DNA of 64,000 nt from Variovorax sp. PCZ-1 (GTDB taxonomy: Bacteria; Pseudomonadota; Gammaproteobacteria; Burkholderiales; Burkholderiaceae_C), in NCBI RefSeq assembly GCF_018413605.1, contig NZ_JAHCDN010000002.1, positions 310,001 to 374,000 of the forward strand, given 5' to 3'. Under the pieces are notes generated by a model. The model was not told the origin of the DNA. It searched no databases and saw nothing but the letters and a program-made list of their open reading frames with translations. Each line of letters opens with the position of its first letter. The stretch's first letter is position 1. The translations under genes and the position numbers were made by a program. Below, piece by piece: positions 9,292-17,341 of the stretch.

Positions 9292-9794
9292 AGCCGAATG
9301 TAGTTACTTTTGATGCTCGCAAAACCGTAGTTGGAAAAGTTTTTGCAGCGGCTTTAATTGCGAGTTTTTTGTTTGGCTTGTATTTAATTGGGCACTCAAT
9401 CCTTTCGTTGGTCGAGAGAAGAACCGTTGATGATTTGATGCAGCTTGAAGGCAAAGTCTTAAAGGGCGAGATTGTCAATTACGAGTCGCATCAGAGTGCG
9501 AGGCGTGGCAGGTTCTATTGGTTTCCTGTGATTCGTGTCAGTGCCGGAGCTGGTGTAGTTGAATTCATAGATAAGCACACATTTTTCGACTCCAAGCCGA
9601 AAAAGATGAATGAAGTTCAGCAAATGGTCATGGTTGAATTTTCGGCTAAATACGCTGTTCTGCGAGTTCGCGAGAGTTACCAGGCTGATAAGCCAAGACT
9701 CGTCCGAAACGATTTACTCATGCTGCTCCTAGCATTGATTATGAGTTCATGGTTTCCCATAGCTTGGTTTCGTGGACGAAGAAATAGGAACTAG
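9288..9794 (+). CDS. Small membrane protein, DUF3592-like (copy 2)
   Basis: A 168-residue protein with an N-terminal hydrophobic segment (VFAAALIASFLFGLYLIGHS, about residues 18-37), a soluble domain and a C-terminal hydrophobic segment (LLMLLLALIMSSWFPIAW). The soluble part (GEIVNYES, FYWFPVIRVSAG, VVEFIDKH) resembles DUF3592 proteins. It is so far diverged from the gene at 8518 that only architecture, position and the start context (ATGA overlap, M-K-P) are shared. Function unknown. It may be the second copy of a duplicated gene, or different cargo between duplicated flanks. Confidence 0.6.
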   Translation: MKPNVVTFDARKTVVGKVFAAALIASFLFGLYLIGHSILSLVERRTVDDLMQLEGKVLKGEIVNYESHQSARRGRFYWFPVIRVSAGAGVVEFIDKHTFFDSKPKKMNEVQQMVMVEFSAKYAVLRVRESYQADKPRLVRNDLLMLLLALIMSSWFPIAWFRGRRNRN

Positions 9795-9817
9795 AACCAT
9801 AGTTGTACGGTGTTTAG

Positions 9818-10261
9818 ATGCAATCGATTCTCCAGCGCGTTCAGCAGGCCAGCGTCAGCGTTGATGGTCAAACCATCGGTGCAATTGAGGAAGGCCTGCT
9901 GATCCTGCTCTGTGCAGAACGCGGCGATACGGATGCGTTGGTCGAAAAAATGCTCACCAAAATCTTGAAGTTGCGCATCTTCAGCGATGAAGCAGGCAAG
10001 ATGAATCGGTCAGTGCAAGATGTGGGTGGCGGGCTGCTGATCGTGAGTCAGTTCACGCTGGCAGCTGATGTGAGTGGTGGCAATCGCCCGAGTTTTACGA
10101 ATGCCGCGCCGCCTGACGAGGGGCGCAGGTTGTATGAGTTGTTCGTTACGCAAGCCCGCGCTGCTCACCCCATCGTTCAAACCGGCCAATTCGCCGCAGA
10201 CATGAAAGTCTCGCTGATCAACGACGGCCCCGTGACCATCCCCATTCGGATGGCGGCGTAA
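9818..10261 (+). CDS. dtd: D-aminoacyl-tRNA deacylase
   Basis: The 147-residue homodimeric enzyme hydrolyses D-aminoacyl-tRNA (including D-Tyr-tRNA), keeping D-residues out of proteins. It has the full family length and motifs: [25 protein letters not shown] (Ser-Gln-Phe-Thr), [11 protein letters not shown] and the C-terminal GPVTIPI. Location beside tyrS is typical for Burkholderiales, but here two DUF3592-like genes and a partial dtd copy separate them. The start at 9818 matches the family N-terminus ([13 protein letters not shown]). Confidence 0.96.
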   Translation: MQSILQRVQQASVSVDGQTIGAIEEGLLILLCAERGDTDALVEKMLTKILKLRIFSDEAGKMNRSVQDVGGGLLIVSQFTLAADVSGGNRPSFTNAAPPDEGRRLYELFVTQARAAHPIVQTGQFAADMKVSLINDGPVTIPIRMAA

Positions 10262-10280
10262 TCAAAATCTCCGCAAGCCG

Positions 10281-10379
10281 GCAGTGGTTGGGTTATCTCC
10301 CGTAGAAAAATAAAGGGGGAGGCACGCGCGAAGCGCCAGCCGGAGGACATTTTCGTAGGGGGATAGCCCAAGCGCTGCC
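10281..10379. repeat. 99-base hairpin element, copy A
   Basis: Arms of 30 bases (10281-10310 and 10350-10379) are imperfect reverse complements; the best stretch is TTGGG.TATC.CCC against GGGGATAGCCCAA. The apical part holds AAATAAAGGGGGAG, a small hairpin GCGC-GAA-GCGC (10326-10336), and CGGAGGACA. Copy B at 42867-42942 keeps the apical sequences but has different arms. It lies downstream of dtd and could act as a structured RNA, a REP-like element or a transcript end. Confidence 0.65.
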
Positions 10380-10411
10380 AGCGTCGTGATGATTCAGCAC
10401 GCAACATCAAG

Positions 10412-10477
10412 ATTACTATTAATTCAATAGCACTCTGCGCAGTATCTACGCCGGCAAACAGCCTAAAACGCTTAAAA
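10412..10477 (+). repeat. TGCGCA-core element, intergenic copy
   Basis: A well-conserved copy between dtd and tRNA-His: AATAGCACTCTGCGCAGTAT, then CTACGCCGGCAAAC, ending in CTTAAAAAAC. The left arm TTACTATTAATTC has the usual short CTATT/AATAG inverted repeat. Confidence 0.9.
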
Positions 10478-10486
10478 AACACAAAG

Positions 10487-10518
10487 AAAAAGCCCTTGAG
10501 CAGAACTCAAGGGCTTTT
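10487..10518. terminator. Rho-independent terminator
   Basis: AAAAGCCCTTGAG, a 5-base loop (CAGAA) and CTCAAGGGCTTTT form a perfect 13-bp stem with T-runs on both strands. It lies just beyond the 3' end of the minus-strand tRNA-His gene and downstream of dtd, so it can serve both. Confidence 0.9.
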
Positions 10519-10524
10519 CAATTT

Positions 10525-10601
10525 TGGGGTGGCTGATGGGGCTCGAACCCACGACAACAGGAATCACAATCCTGGACTCTACCAACTGAGCTACAGCCAC
10601 C
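10525..10601 (-). tRNA. tRNA-His (GTG anticodon)
   Basis: The complement begins GGTGGCTGTAGCTCAG and folds as a cloverleaf of 77 bases. It carries the extra 5' G typical of tRNA-His, an anticodon loop reading TTGTGAT, the TTCGAGC T-loop, and an encoded CCA end at 10525-10527. Confidence 0.96.
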
Positions 10602-10641
10602 GTAGAGACAAGATTATAACCTTGCCGCGCTTGGATTCGGT

Positions 10642-12573
10642 TTATTGCGTTGAAGCCGTGAGATCATCTTTCTTAGGCACGGGCTTGGCCACCTTGAATT
10701 CCACCTTGAAGCGCGTTTTGAGCGCTTCGTAATAAGCCAAGGCTTCAGCATTCGTCCACCAGGTGGTCACTTGTTTGCGGTCTTCGGCCACATTCGCGCC
10801 TTTGGTGTCGCGCTCCATTACTTTGTTGACGCGCAGCACGGCATAGCCTTGTGCGCCCAAATCCACACCCTTGATCACCGGCAGCTTGGTGGCATCGGCA
10901 CGCAAAGCAGCTTCGATGATGGGGGTAGGCAGGCGCTGGGTTTGCTCGCGGGAGACGATAACGGCCTCTGGCAGCGTGGCACTGGCTGGATTGGCCTGCC
11001 AAGTGGCAAGCTTGGCTTGGCCTTCCTTCTTGGCCAACTCCGCGCCCAGCTGAGCTACCACACGCTCGCGTACGCGATCTTTCACTTCCGCCAAAGGCAG
11101 CGTGCGCGCAGCGGTGTATTGCACGATACGGCCAGAGATCATTTGGCTTGCGCCGGTTTCGACAGCTTCAGTATTGCGCTTTTTCTCGACCGAATCAGCG
11201 GAGAAAAGGGCATTCAAAAAGCGGGTATTCGCCAAGGGGCCAGTGACGCCGGGGCCGGGGATGCGTTGGATATTGGCGACCGTTTTGACTTGCAGGCCCA
11301 AGCGGTCTGCAGCTGGCTTCAAGCTCTCTGCCTGCTCATACACGGCATTGGTGAAGCCTTCGGCGAGCTCGGCGAATTTCTTCTGCGCTTGCTGCTTCAA
11401 AAGATCTGCCTCGATCTCAGGCTTCATCTCTTCAAAGGTCTTTTGCTTGGCGGCCTTGATATCCGTCAAGCGGATGATGTGATAGCCGAAATCGGATTCA
11501 ACCACCGAGCCGATCTCGCCTTTTTGCATCCCGAAAGCAGCATCTTCAAAAGGCTTGACCATCGCGCCACGCGCGAAAAAATCCAAATCGCCACCGCTGG
11601 CGGCTGACCCTGGATCTTGCGAATTTTTCTTGGCCACATCGGCAAAGCTGTCTGGCTTGGCTTTGACTTCAGCGAGCAAAGCCTCAGCTTTGGCCTTGGC
11701 CGCAGAGCGTTCGGCGGCTGGCGCGTTTTTGGGTGCTGTGATCAAGATGTGGCTGGCGCGGCGCTCTTCTTGGCCTGAAAGGCGAGCTGCGTTTTGATCG
11801 TAATAGGCCTTCACATCTTCAGCTTTGAGCGTGATGCCTTTTTTGGCAGCTTCCAAATCGAGCACCACATATTCAATGCTGGCGGATTCTGGGGCTTGGA
11901 AGAGCTGTGGATTGGTTTTGTAGAACTGATCGAGCTGCTCATCGGTGGGCGTGGCTTTGGCGGCAAATTCTGCGGTGCTAAAGCGCTGCACCTGGATATC
12001 GCGGCGCTCAAAATAGGCGGCGAGGGTTTGATCGATCAATGCGGCGGAATTGAGCCCGGTGGTGTTCACGCCCGCAAGCACTTGGCGCATGGACAAATCT
12101 TGGCGCACGCGGTTTTCAAAGCCTTCAGGCGAGAGGCCTTGCGCACCCACGAGCTGCTTGTAGCGCTCGATATCAAGTGAGCCATCGCTCTTGCGAAGCG
12201 CGGCAATGCTGGGGTTCTCGCTCAAATCTTTGGCCAAGCGCTGATCGCTGGTCGTGAGAAATTGCTTGGCAGCTGCCGCGGCCATCACGCGCTCGCGTAC
12301 GAGACGCTCCAGCGTGGCGTATTTGGCCTCTGGAGAATCCAGCAGCTTGGGATCGAGATTGGGCATGCTTTGGCGCAGGCGCTCAACTTCTTGCTTGTGA
12401 GCCTCATCCCATTCGGGTTGGCGAATGTCTTGGCCATCGACGCTGGCAACAGGTGTGCCTTTTTCGTTGAAGCGGGTGTAGCCATCAATGCCCACCAATG
12501 CGAATGCAGGAAAGATCAGCAGAAATAGCAAAAACTGCATGACCCGGGTGTGCTTGCGGACGTAATCAAACAT
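10642..12573 (-). CDS. ppiD: Periplasmic peptidyl-prolyl isomerase / chaperone
   Basis: A 643-residue SurA-type protein anchored in the inner membrane by residues about 13-32 (VMQFLLFLLIFPAFALVGI). It has a SurA-like N-terminal chaperone region and one parvulin (rotamase) domain at about residues 270-365, with RASHILI, DSFADVAKKNSQDPGSAASGGDLDFF (split here only as family marks) and FGYHIIRL. PpiD assists folding of outer-membrane and periplasmic proteins near the Sec translocon. The order hupB, tRNA-Val, ppiD matches other betaproteobacteria. The gene is separated from the tRNA by a terminator. Confidence 0.9.
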   Translation of the reverse strand: MFDYVRKHTRVMQFLLFLLIFPAFALVGIDGYTRFNEKGTPVASVDGQDIRQPEWDEAHKQEVERLRQSMPNLDPKLLDSPEAKYATLERLVRERVMAAAAAKQFLTTSDQRLAKDLSENPSIAALRKSDGSLDIERYKQLVGAQGLSPEGFENRVRQDLSMRQVLAGVNTTGLNSAALIDQTLAAYFERRDIQVQRFSTAEFAAKATPTDEQLDQFYKTNPQLFQAPESASIEYVVLDLEAAKKGITLKAEDVKAYYDQNAARLSGQEERRASHILITAPKNAPAAERSAAKAKAEALLAEVKAKPDSFADVAKKNSQDPGSAASGGDLDFFARGAMVKPFEDAAFGMQKGEIGSVVESDFGYHIIRLTDIKAAKQKTFEEMKPEIEADLLKQQAQKKFAELAEGFTNAVYEQAESLKPAADRLGLQVKTVANIQRIPGPGVTGPLANTRFLNALFSADSVEKKRNTEAVETGASQMISGRIVQYTAARTLPLAEVKDRVRERVVAQLGAELAKKEGQAKLATWQANPASATLPEAVIVSREQTQRLPTPIIEAALRADATKLPVIKGVDLGAQGYAVLRVNKVMERDTKGANVAEDRKQVTTWWTNAEALAYYEALKTRFKVEFKVAKPVPKKDDLTASTQ

Positions 12574-12600
12574 GGCGACGAGGCTCGAAAATCATTAAAC

Positions 12601-12631
12601 AAAAAAGCAAAAAGGCGAACTTGCGTTCGCC
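12601..12631 (-). terminator. Rho-independent terminator after tRNA-Val
   Basis: GGCGAAC (12614-12620) and GTTCGCC (12625-12631) form a 7-bp stem with a 4-base loop, followed on the minus strand by TTTTTGCTTTTTT. It lies between tRNA-Val and ppiD. Confidence 0.85.
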
Positions 12632-12649
12632 CTGTTTTGCTGTGATGGG

Positions 12650-12725
12650 TGGTGGGTGATGACGGGCTCGAACCGCCGACCTACGCCTTGTAAGGGCGCC
12701 GCTCTACCAACTGAGCTAATCACCC
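12650..12725 (-). tRNA. tRNA-Val (TAC anticodon)
   Basis: The complement begins GGGTGATTAGCTCAG, has the anticodon loop centred on TAC (CCTTACAAGG), the T-arm GGCGGTTCGAGCC, and an encoded CCA at 12650-12652. The length is 76 bases. Confidence 0.96.
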
Positions 12726-12749
12726 CATCTCAAAAACTTGTGCTTCGAT

Positions 12750-13022
12750 TCAGTTCAGCGCATCTTTGAGCGCTTTGCCTGGACGGAATTTTGGCACACG
12801 GGCAGCCTTGATTTTAATCGCTGCGCCGGTGCGTGGGTTGCGACCTGCACGCGCAGCACGTTTACCCACGGCGAAAGTGCCAAAGCCGACGACAGACACG
12901 GTGCCGCCTTTTTTCAACGTGGTCTTGACAGCGCCCAGCGTGGCTTCCAGTGCACGCGTGGCGGCGGCTTTGGAGATATCAGCCTGCTTGGCAATGTGTT
13001 CGATCAGATCTGTCTTGTTCAT
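12750..13022 (-). CDS. hupB: DNA-binding protein HU-beta
   Basis: A 90-residue histone-like protein that bends DNA and helps organise the nucleoid. The full family length is present, with [14 protein letters not shown] at the start, GFGTF in the core, and the DNA-embracing arm [12 protein letters not shown] followed by [15 protein letters not shown] strong ribosome site GAGGAG stands five bases before the ATG. tRNA-Val follows 24 bases downstream on the same strand. Confidence 0.96.
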   Translation of the reverse strand: MNKTDLIEHIAKQADISKAAATRALEATLGAVKTTLKKGGTVSVVGFGTFAVGKRAARAGRNPRTGAAIKIKAARVPKFRPGKALKDALN

Positions 13023-13346
13023 TGTGACTCCTCGGGAGAGATGCGATGCATGAAAAAATAAATTGTGGGCGACTGCTTGATCGGTTGAGATTTACGCAGA
13101 CGCGGATTGGGATTCTATGCGCATTTCTGAGCGGAAAGCATGCTGCTGCACAGCATTTTTTGTGTTTTAAATCACGCAATGAACGCCCGCAAACCCAGAT
13201 GTGGTGCGGGTTTGCGGCTTACATGCCACGGGCGTGCTCGCAAATGCATATGTTTTCACAAAGCACTTGACGCGCACAAGAAACAAGCATTAAGCAAGGC
13301 GATCTGGGCGTGCAGCCCATTGCCATGATGACGCCTGGCCGCTGTT
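13023..13346. other. Intergenic region between hupB and the tartrate dehydrogenase gene
   Basis: These 324 bases should hold the hupB promoter, read on the minus strand, and the transcript end of nothing on the plus strand. I see one inverted repeat, CCGCAAACCC (13187-13196) and GGGTTTGCGG (13208-13217), with an 11-base loop and no T-run. No convincing open frame or RNA gene is visible. Confidence 0.5.
13187..13217. repeat. Perfect 10-bp inverted repeat upstream of hupB
   Basis: CCGCAAACCC and GGGTTTGCGG pair perfectly around 11 bases. It could be an operator, or a hairpin in the hupB leader. The role is unknown. Confidence 0.5.
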
Positions 13347-14432
13347 TTACAAAGCAGCTGCGATGGCCTTGCCCAAATCCTGCGTGCTGGCGGTGCCGCC
13401 CATGTCGCGGGTGAGCGGCGCATGGCTGCCGGGCTGCATGACTTTTTCTACCGTCGCGAGAATGGCGTCATGTGCGGCCTTGTAGCCCAAATGATCCAGC
13501 ATCATCGCGCCTGCCCAAATTTGGCCAATCGGATTGGCGATATTTTTACCAGCGATATCGGGGGCAGAGCCATGCACAGGCTCAAACAAGGATGGGAATT
13601 TTTTATCCGGGTTCAAGTTCGCACTGGGTGCGATGCCAATCGTGCCGGTGCATGCAGGGCCGAGATCGGAGAGGATGTCGCCAAACAAATTGGATGCGAC
13701 GACCACATCGAAGAAGCTGGGGCGTTGTACGAAATGGGCGGTGAGGATATCGATGTGGAATTTATCGACATTCAAGCCGGGGTAGCCCTTGGCCATGTCT
13801 TCCACGCGCTCATCCCAATACGGCATGGAGATCGAGATACCGTTGGATTTGGTGGCGCTGGTCAGATGCTTCTTGGGGCGGCTTTGTGCCAGCTCGAAAG
13901 CGAATTTCAAGACACGATCCACGCCGATGCGCGTGAACACAGATTCTTGCAAAACAAATTCGCGTTCGGTACCCGGGAACATCCGGCCGCCAATACTGGA
14001 ATATTCGCCTTCGGTGTTTTCGCGCACGATATAAAAATCAATCTCGCCCGCTTGGTAGGGCGTACCGTCGCGCTTGACGACCGGCGCAATCACGCCGGGC
14101 ATCAGCTTGGCGGGGCGCAGGTTGATGTATTGATCGAATTCGCGGCGAAACATCAGGAGCGAGCCCCAGAGCGAGATGTGATCTGGGATTTTGTCAGGCC
14201 AGCCCACTGCGCCGAAGAAGATGGCATCATGGCCGCCGATCTGATCCTTCCAGTTATCGGGCAGCATCTTGCCGTGTTTTTCGTAGTAATTCCAGCTGGA
14301 GAAATCGAAATGATCGAATTTCAGATCGATACCGAATTTACGCGCGGCTGCATCCAGCACGCGCACGCCCTCAGGCATCACTTCGGTACCAATGCCGTCG
14401 CCGGCGATCACTGCGATGCGGTGTTGTGTCAT
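13347..14432 (-). CDS. ttuC: Tartrate dehydrogenase / D-malate dehydrogenase
   Basis: A 361-residue decarboxylating dehydrogenase of the isocitrate/isopropylmalate family. It begins with RIAVIAGDGIGTEV and contains WGSLLMFRREFDQYINLRP-type substrate region (marks: LLMFRREFDQY), YIVRENTEGEYS, LTSATKSNG, VVASNLFGDILSD, FEPVHGSAPDIAG and NPIGQIWA. These fit the TtuC/DmlA branch, which oxidises tartrate or D-malate with NAD+, Mn2+ and K+, rather than LeuB. The next gene downstream starts 18 bases after its own stop in the same operon order (hydrolase upstream on the minus strand). A divergent LysR gene beyond the hydrolase resembles the dmlR-dmlA arrangement. Confidence 0.85.
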   Translation of the reverse strand: MTQHRIAVIAGDGIGTEVMPEGVRVLDAAARKFGIDLKFDHFDFSSWNYYEKHGKMLPDNWKDQIGGHDAIFFGAVGWPDKIPDHISLWGSLLMFRREFDQYINLRPAKLMPGVIAPVVKRDGTPYQAGEIDFYIVRENTEGEYSSIGGRMFPGTEREFVLQESVFTRIGVDRVLKFAFELAQSRPKKHLTSATKSNGISISMPYWDERVEDMAKGYPGLNVDKFHIDILTAHFVQRPSFFDVVVASNLFGDILSDLGPACTGTIGIAPSANLNPDKKFPSLFEPVHGSAPDIAGKNIANPIGQIWAGAMMLDHLGYKAAHDAILATVEKVMQPGSHAPLTRDMGGTASTQDLGKAIAAAL

Positions 14433-14450
14433 GATAAGTTTCCTAGTAGG

Positions 14451-15341
14451 TTAAGAAGAAAAAAAGTGATGAACTTCGGCCAACAATTCTCGAGGCGCCT
14501 CTTCAGCGATGTAATGGCCACATGACAGGGCGCGGCCAGTGACATGTGTGGCACGCTCCCTCCAGAGCTTGAGAACATCAAAATTCGCGCCGACTGCGCC
14601 ATGCTCGCCCCAAAGCACTTTCAGGGGTACAGAGAGTTTTTTGCCAACAGCGATATCCGCACGATCGTGCTCCAAATCAATCGTGGCGCTGGCGCGGTAG
14701 TCTTCGCAAATGCCGCGTGCGCTGCCGGGGATTTGGATGCAGCGCTCGTATTCAGCAAAGGCTTCGGCGGCAAATGCCGCAAGCCCCGCATGGCGCTTGC
14801 CCATCACCGAGCGGATGTAGCGTACTGGGTCGCTTTCAATCAGCGCTTCTGGCAAAGGCTGAGGCTGGATCAGGAAGAACCAATGCCAATAGGCGGTGGC
14901 AAAAGCTTGGCTGGTGTTGTCATACATGCCCAGCGTTGGTGCGATATCGAGCAGCATCATCCGCAGCACTTTCTCGGGCCGATCGGCTGCGAGGCGATGC
15001 GCCACGCGCGCGCCGCGGTCATGCGCGAGGATGTTGAATGTTGAAAAACCGAAATGCTGCATCACGAAGGCGGCATCTTGCGCCATCTCGCGCTTGCTGT
15101 AAGCAGCGTGCTGAGCGTCTGACTCGGGTCGACTTGAATCGCCATAGCCACGCAAATCCATCAGCACCAGTTTAAAGCGCTTAGCCAGCTCAGGCGCGAC
15201 TTTGTGCCACATGGCATGCGTTTGCGGATGGCCATGCAGCAAGAGCAGGGGCGGGCCTTCCGCTGGCGCAGCCAAAGCTGTGCGGCCTTGCAAGCGGGTG
15301 CCGTTGCGCTCAATCGTGAATGGGGTGAATCCGTCAAACAT
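14451..15341 (-). CDS. Alpha/beta hydrolase, haloacetate (fluoroacetate) dehalogenase type
   Basis: A 296-residue alpha/beta hydrolase fold protein. LLLHGHPQTHAMWH forms the oxyanion region, AHDRGARVAHRL carries the nucleophilic Asp plus the two Arg that hold the carboxylate, LLDIAPT carries a second Asp, YWHWFFL contains the His-Trp pair that binds the halide in fluoroacetate dehalogenases, and CGHYIAEEAP holds the catalytic His. All of these fit DehH1/FAcD enzymes, which hydrolyse haloacetates to glycolate. The upstream ATG at 15380 would add 13 non-family residues, so 15341 is preferred. It probably forms an operon with the tartrate dehydrogenase gene. Confidence 0.8.
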   Translation of the reverse strand: MFDGFTPFTIERNGTRLQGRTALAAPAEGPPLLLLHGHPQTHAMWHKVAPELAKRFKLVLMDLRGYGDSSRPESDAQHAAYSKREMAQDAAFVMQHFGFSTFNILAHDRGARVAHRLAADRPEKVLRMMLLDIAPTLGMYDNTSQAFATAYWHWFFLIQPQPLPEALIESDPVRYIRSVMGKRHAGLAAFAAEAFAEYERCIQIPGSARGICEDYRASATIDLEHDRADIAVGKKLSVPLKVLWGEHGAVGANFDVLKLWRERATHVTGRALSCGHYIAEEAPRELLAEVHHFFSS

Positions 15342-15428
15342 GGTGTGATTGTGCGCTACGCTGAAGCTAGGATAAAGCAATAATCAAGCAATTGATTGCT
15401 GCTTTTTTGGAAATAATACAATCGCTGA

Positions 15429-16343
15429 ATGGAACGCGCTGATTTGGAACTCGTGTTGAGCATCCGCGATGCGGGCTCGCTCACGGCGGCTGCCGCACAG
15501 CTGGGTATTGCCTCGCCTGCGGTGACAAAGCGCTTAGCTGCGCTGGAGGCCAAGCTTGGCCTGAAATTGTTTTATCGCACCACGCGCAGAGTAGCCGCCA
15601 CAGCGGAGGGCGAGCTGCTGTGCGAGCGTGCTGCAGGTTTGCTCGCTGGATTCAGCGAAGCGGAAGAAGCCCTACGCGATCAGGCGCGCGAGCCTTCGGG
15701 GCAGATTCGGCTGGCTGCCACCTTTGGCTTTGGCCGCATGTGGCTGGGCGCAGCGCTGTCGGATTTTCAGATGCTGCATCCCAAGGTGCATATTGATCTG
15801 CAGCTCACCGAGCGCTTGCCTGATTTAGCAGCCGAAGGCTTTGATGCGGCCGTGTGGCTTTGGGCTCCGCAGGCAAATCGCACCAACCAATGGTCTGCTA
15901 CTTTGCTTGCCAAGAATGAGCGCGTGCTGGTGGCTGCGCCCAGTTATGTGAAGGCGCGAGGCAAGCCGCGCAGCCTGGAGGATTTGCAGCAGCACGATTG
16001 CTTGCAAGTGCGCGAGAGTGATACGCCCAGCGGCACATGGCTTCTGAGCAAAGAGGCTGAGAAAAAGCCTGCTCAAGCGATCAAGGTCAAAGGCGCGTTG
16101 GTGAGCAATTCTGGAGAGCTGGTGCGCGATTGGTGTGTGAGCGGGCGAGGCATCATGCTGCGCAGCTTGTGGGATGTCGCGCCGCTGATCGCCTCAGGTC
16201 AACTCGTGCGCCTGCTGCCGGGCTATGCGATGCGTAATGCGAATATCCAATGGCTCGCGCCTTTTCGCGCGCAAACGCCGCAGCGTGTGCGCCTGCTGCG
16301 AGAGCATTTGATGATGCGATTCAAGGCGCGGCCTTGGGAATAG
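15429..16343 (+). CDS. LysR-family transcriptional regulator (DmlR-like)
   Basis: A 304-residue LysR protein: winged helix-turn-helix at residues 1-60 (GSLTAAAAQLGIASPAVTK..LEAKLGLKLFYRTTRR, marks LTAAAAQLG and AVTKRLAALE) and a substrate-binding effector domain at about 90-295. It diverges from the dehalogenase/tartrate dehydrogenase pair with 87 bases between start codons, so it probably regulates that operon from the shared region. The effector may be a C4 hydroxy acid by analogy with DmlR. A repeat element follows its stop. Confidence 0.85.
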   Translation: MERADLELVLSIRDAGSLTAAAAQLGIASPAVTKRLAALEAKLGLKLFYRTTRRVAATAEGELLCERAAGLLAGFSEAEEALRDQAREPSGQIRLAATFGFGRMWLGAALSDFQMLHPKVHIDLQLTERLPDLAAEGFDAAVWLWAPQANRTNQWSATLLAKNERVLVAAPSYVKARGKPRSLEDLQQHDCLQVRESDTPSGTWLLSKEAEKKPAQAIKVKGALVSNSGELVRDWCVSGRGIMLRSLWDVAPLIASGQLVRLLPGYAMRNANIQWLAPFRAQTPQRVRLLREHLMMRFKARPWE

Positions 16344-16356
16344 CGCTATCGCATAT

Positions 16357-16417
16357 TGCTATTATTTGAATAGCAGCTTGCGCAGTTTCTACGCCGGAGA
16401 ATGGCTTATTTTTCTTG
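16357..16417 (+). repeat. TGCGCA-core element providing the stop of the EamA gene
   Basis: This copy has GAATAGCAGCTTGCGCAGTT and then CTACGCCGGAGAATGGC. It lies between the convergent LysR and EamA genes. The EamA stop codon (TAA on the minus strand, 16406-16408) falls inside its right arm. Confidence 0.88.
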
Positions 16418-17341
16418 TGAATTAGCGGTAGCAGCGGGCTTGATTACCAAATACACACCCGCGGCGGTGACTGCTGTGCCAATCAAAGTGAGCGCAGTAA
16501 TCGCCTCACCAAACAGCGCCCAAGCCATCAGAGCCGTGGCAGGTGGCACGAGGTAAAGCAGGGAAGTGACGCGCGTGGCCGCGCCGCGTTGGATGAGCAA
16601 ATACAGCAAGGAGCTGCCGCCCAAGGTGAGCACGAGGACGCTCCAAGCCATGGCACCGAGAAGCGGTGTGTTGTAGGCGCCGGATGCTGTGAACCAGCGA
16701 ATGGGCTCGGTTTCTAAAAAGGCAAAAGGCAGGGTGATCAGTAAGGCCGCGCCGAGTTGGATGGTGTTGGCGGTGCGCACGTCCGTGGGTTGCACGAAGC
16801 GTTTTTGATAAAGCGCACCTGTCGTCATGGAGAGCAGGGCGATCACGCAAAGAAACACATTCCAAGCCGTGGCTTCGCCGCCTGCGCCGAATTTGCGGCT
16901 CATCACAAGAATGAGGCCGATGAAGCCCAGCGCCAAGCCTGCCCATTGCCTGCGGGAGACTCCTGCCCCCAAGCCTTGCTGGCGCGAGACATGTGCCACC
17001 CAAAGCGCTGTGAGCACGGGCTGAAAATTCACGATCAATGCGGAGAGGCCCGCGCCGATGCCAGCTTTGACCGCCATCCACACGCCGCCCAAATAGCCCG
17101 CATGCATCAGCAATCCTGTGACGGCCAAATGCAGGCATTGCTTGCGGTCTGTAGGCCACGCTGCTTTGACCAAGGCAATCCACACCAAGAAGCAAAAGAT
17201 GGATAGCGCATAACGCACAGAGAGGAAGGACAGCGGCGGCGCATGCGGCATGCCGTATCGTGCGACCACATATCCTGTTGCCCAAATGATCACAAAGATG
17301 CCTGGCATGGCGCGCAGCCATACACTTTGCTCGCGCTCCAT
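16406..17341 (-). CDS. EamA/DMT-family transporter (RhaT-like exporter)
   Basis: A 311-residue inner-membrane protein with about ten transmembrane helices in two EamA repeats (residues about 10-145 and 160-295). Marks are FVIIWATGYVVARYGMPHAPP, with the duplicated family pattern seen again in LVPPATALMAWALFGEA near the end. The family exports metabolites or amino acids; the substrate is unknown. ATG 17341 overlaps the pgsA stop (TGATG), so the two are translationally coupled. The C-terminus after VKPAATANSQEK is set by a repeat element. The longer frame up to 17443 lies inside pgsA and is rejected. Confidence 0.85.
   Translation of the reverse strand: MEREQSVWLRAMPGIFVIIWATGYVVARYGMPHAPPLSFLSVRYALSIFCFLVWIALVKAAWPTDRKQCLHLAVTGLLMHAGYLGGVWMAVKAGIGAGLSALIVNFQPVLTALWVAHVSRQQGLGAGVSRRQWAGLALGFIGLILVMSRKFGAGGEATAWNVFLCVIALLSMTTGALYQKRFVQPTDVRTANTIQLGAALLITLPFAFLETEPIRWFTASGAYNTPLLGAMAWSVLVLTLGGSSLLYLLIQRGAATRVTSLLYLVPPATALMAWALFGEAITALTLIGTAVTAAGVYLVIKPAATANSQEK

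Noticed and set aside
13422-14525. Plus-strand frame of 367 codons over the tartrate dehydrogenase gene
   Set aside because: A shadow frame of a conserved minus-strand gene.
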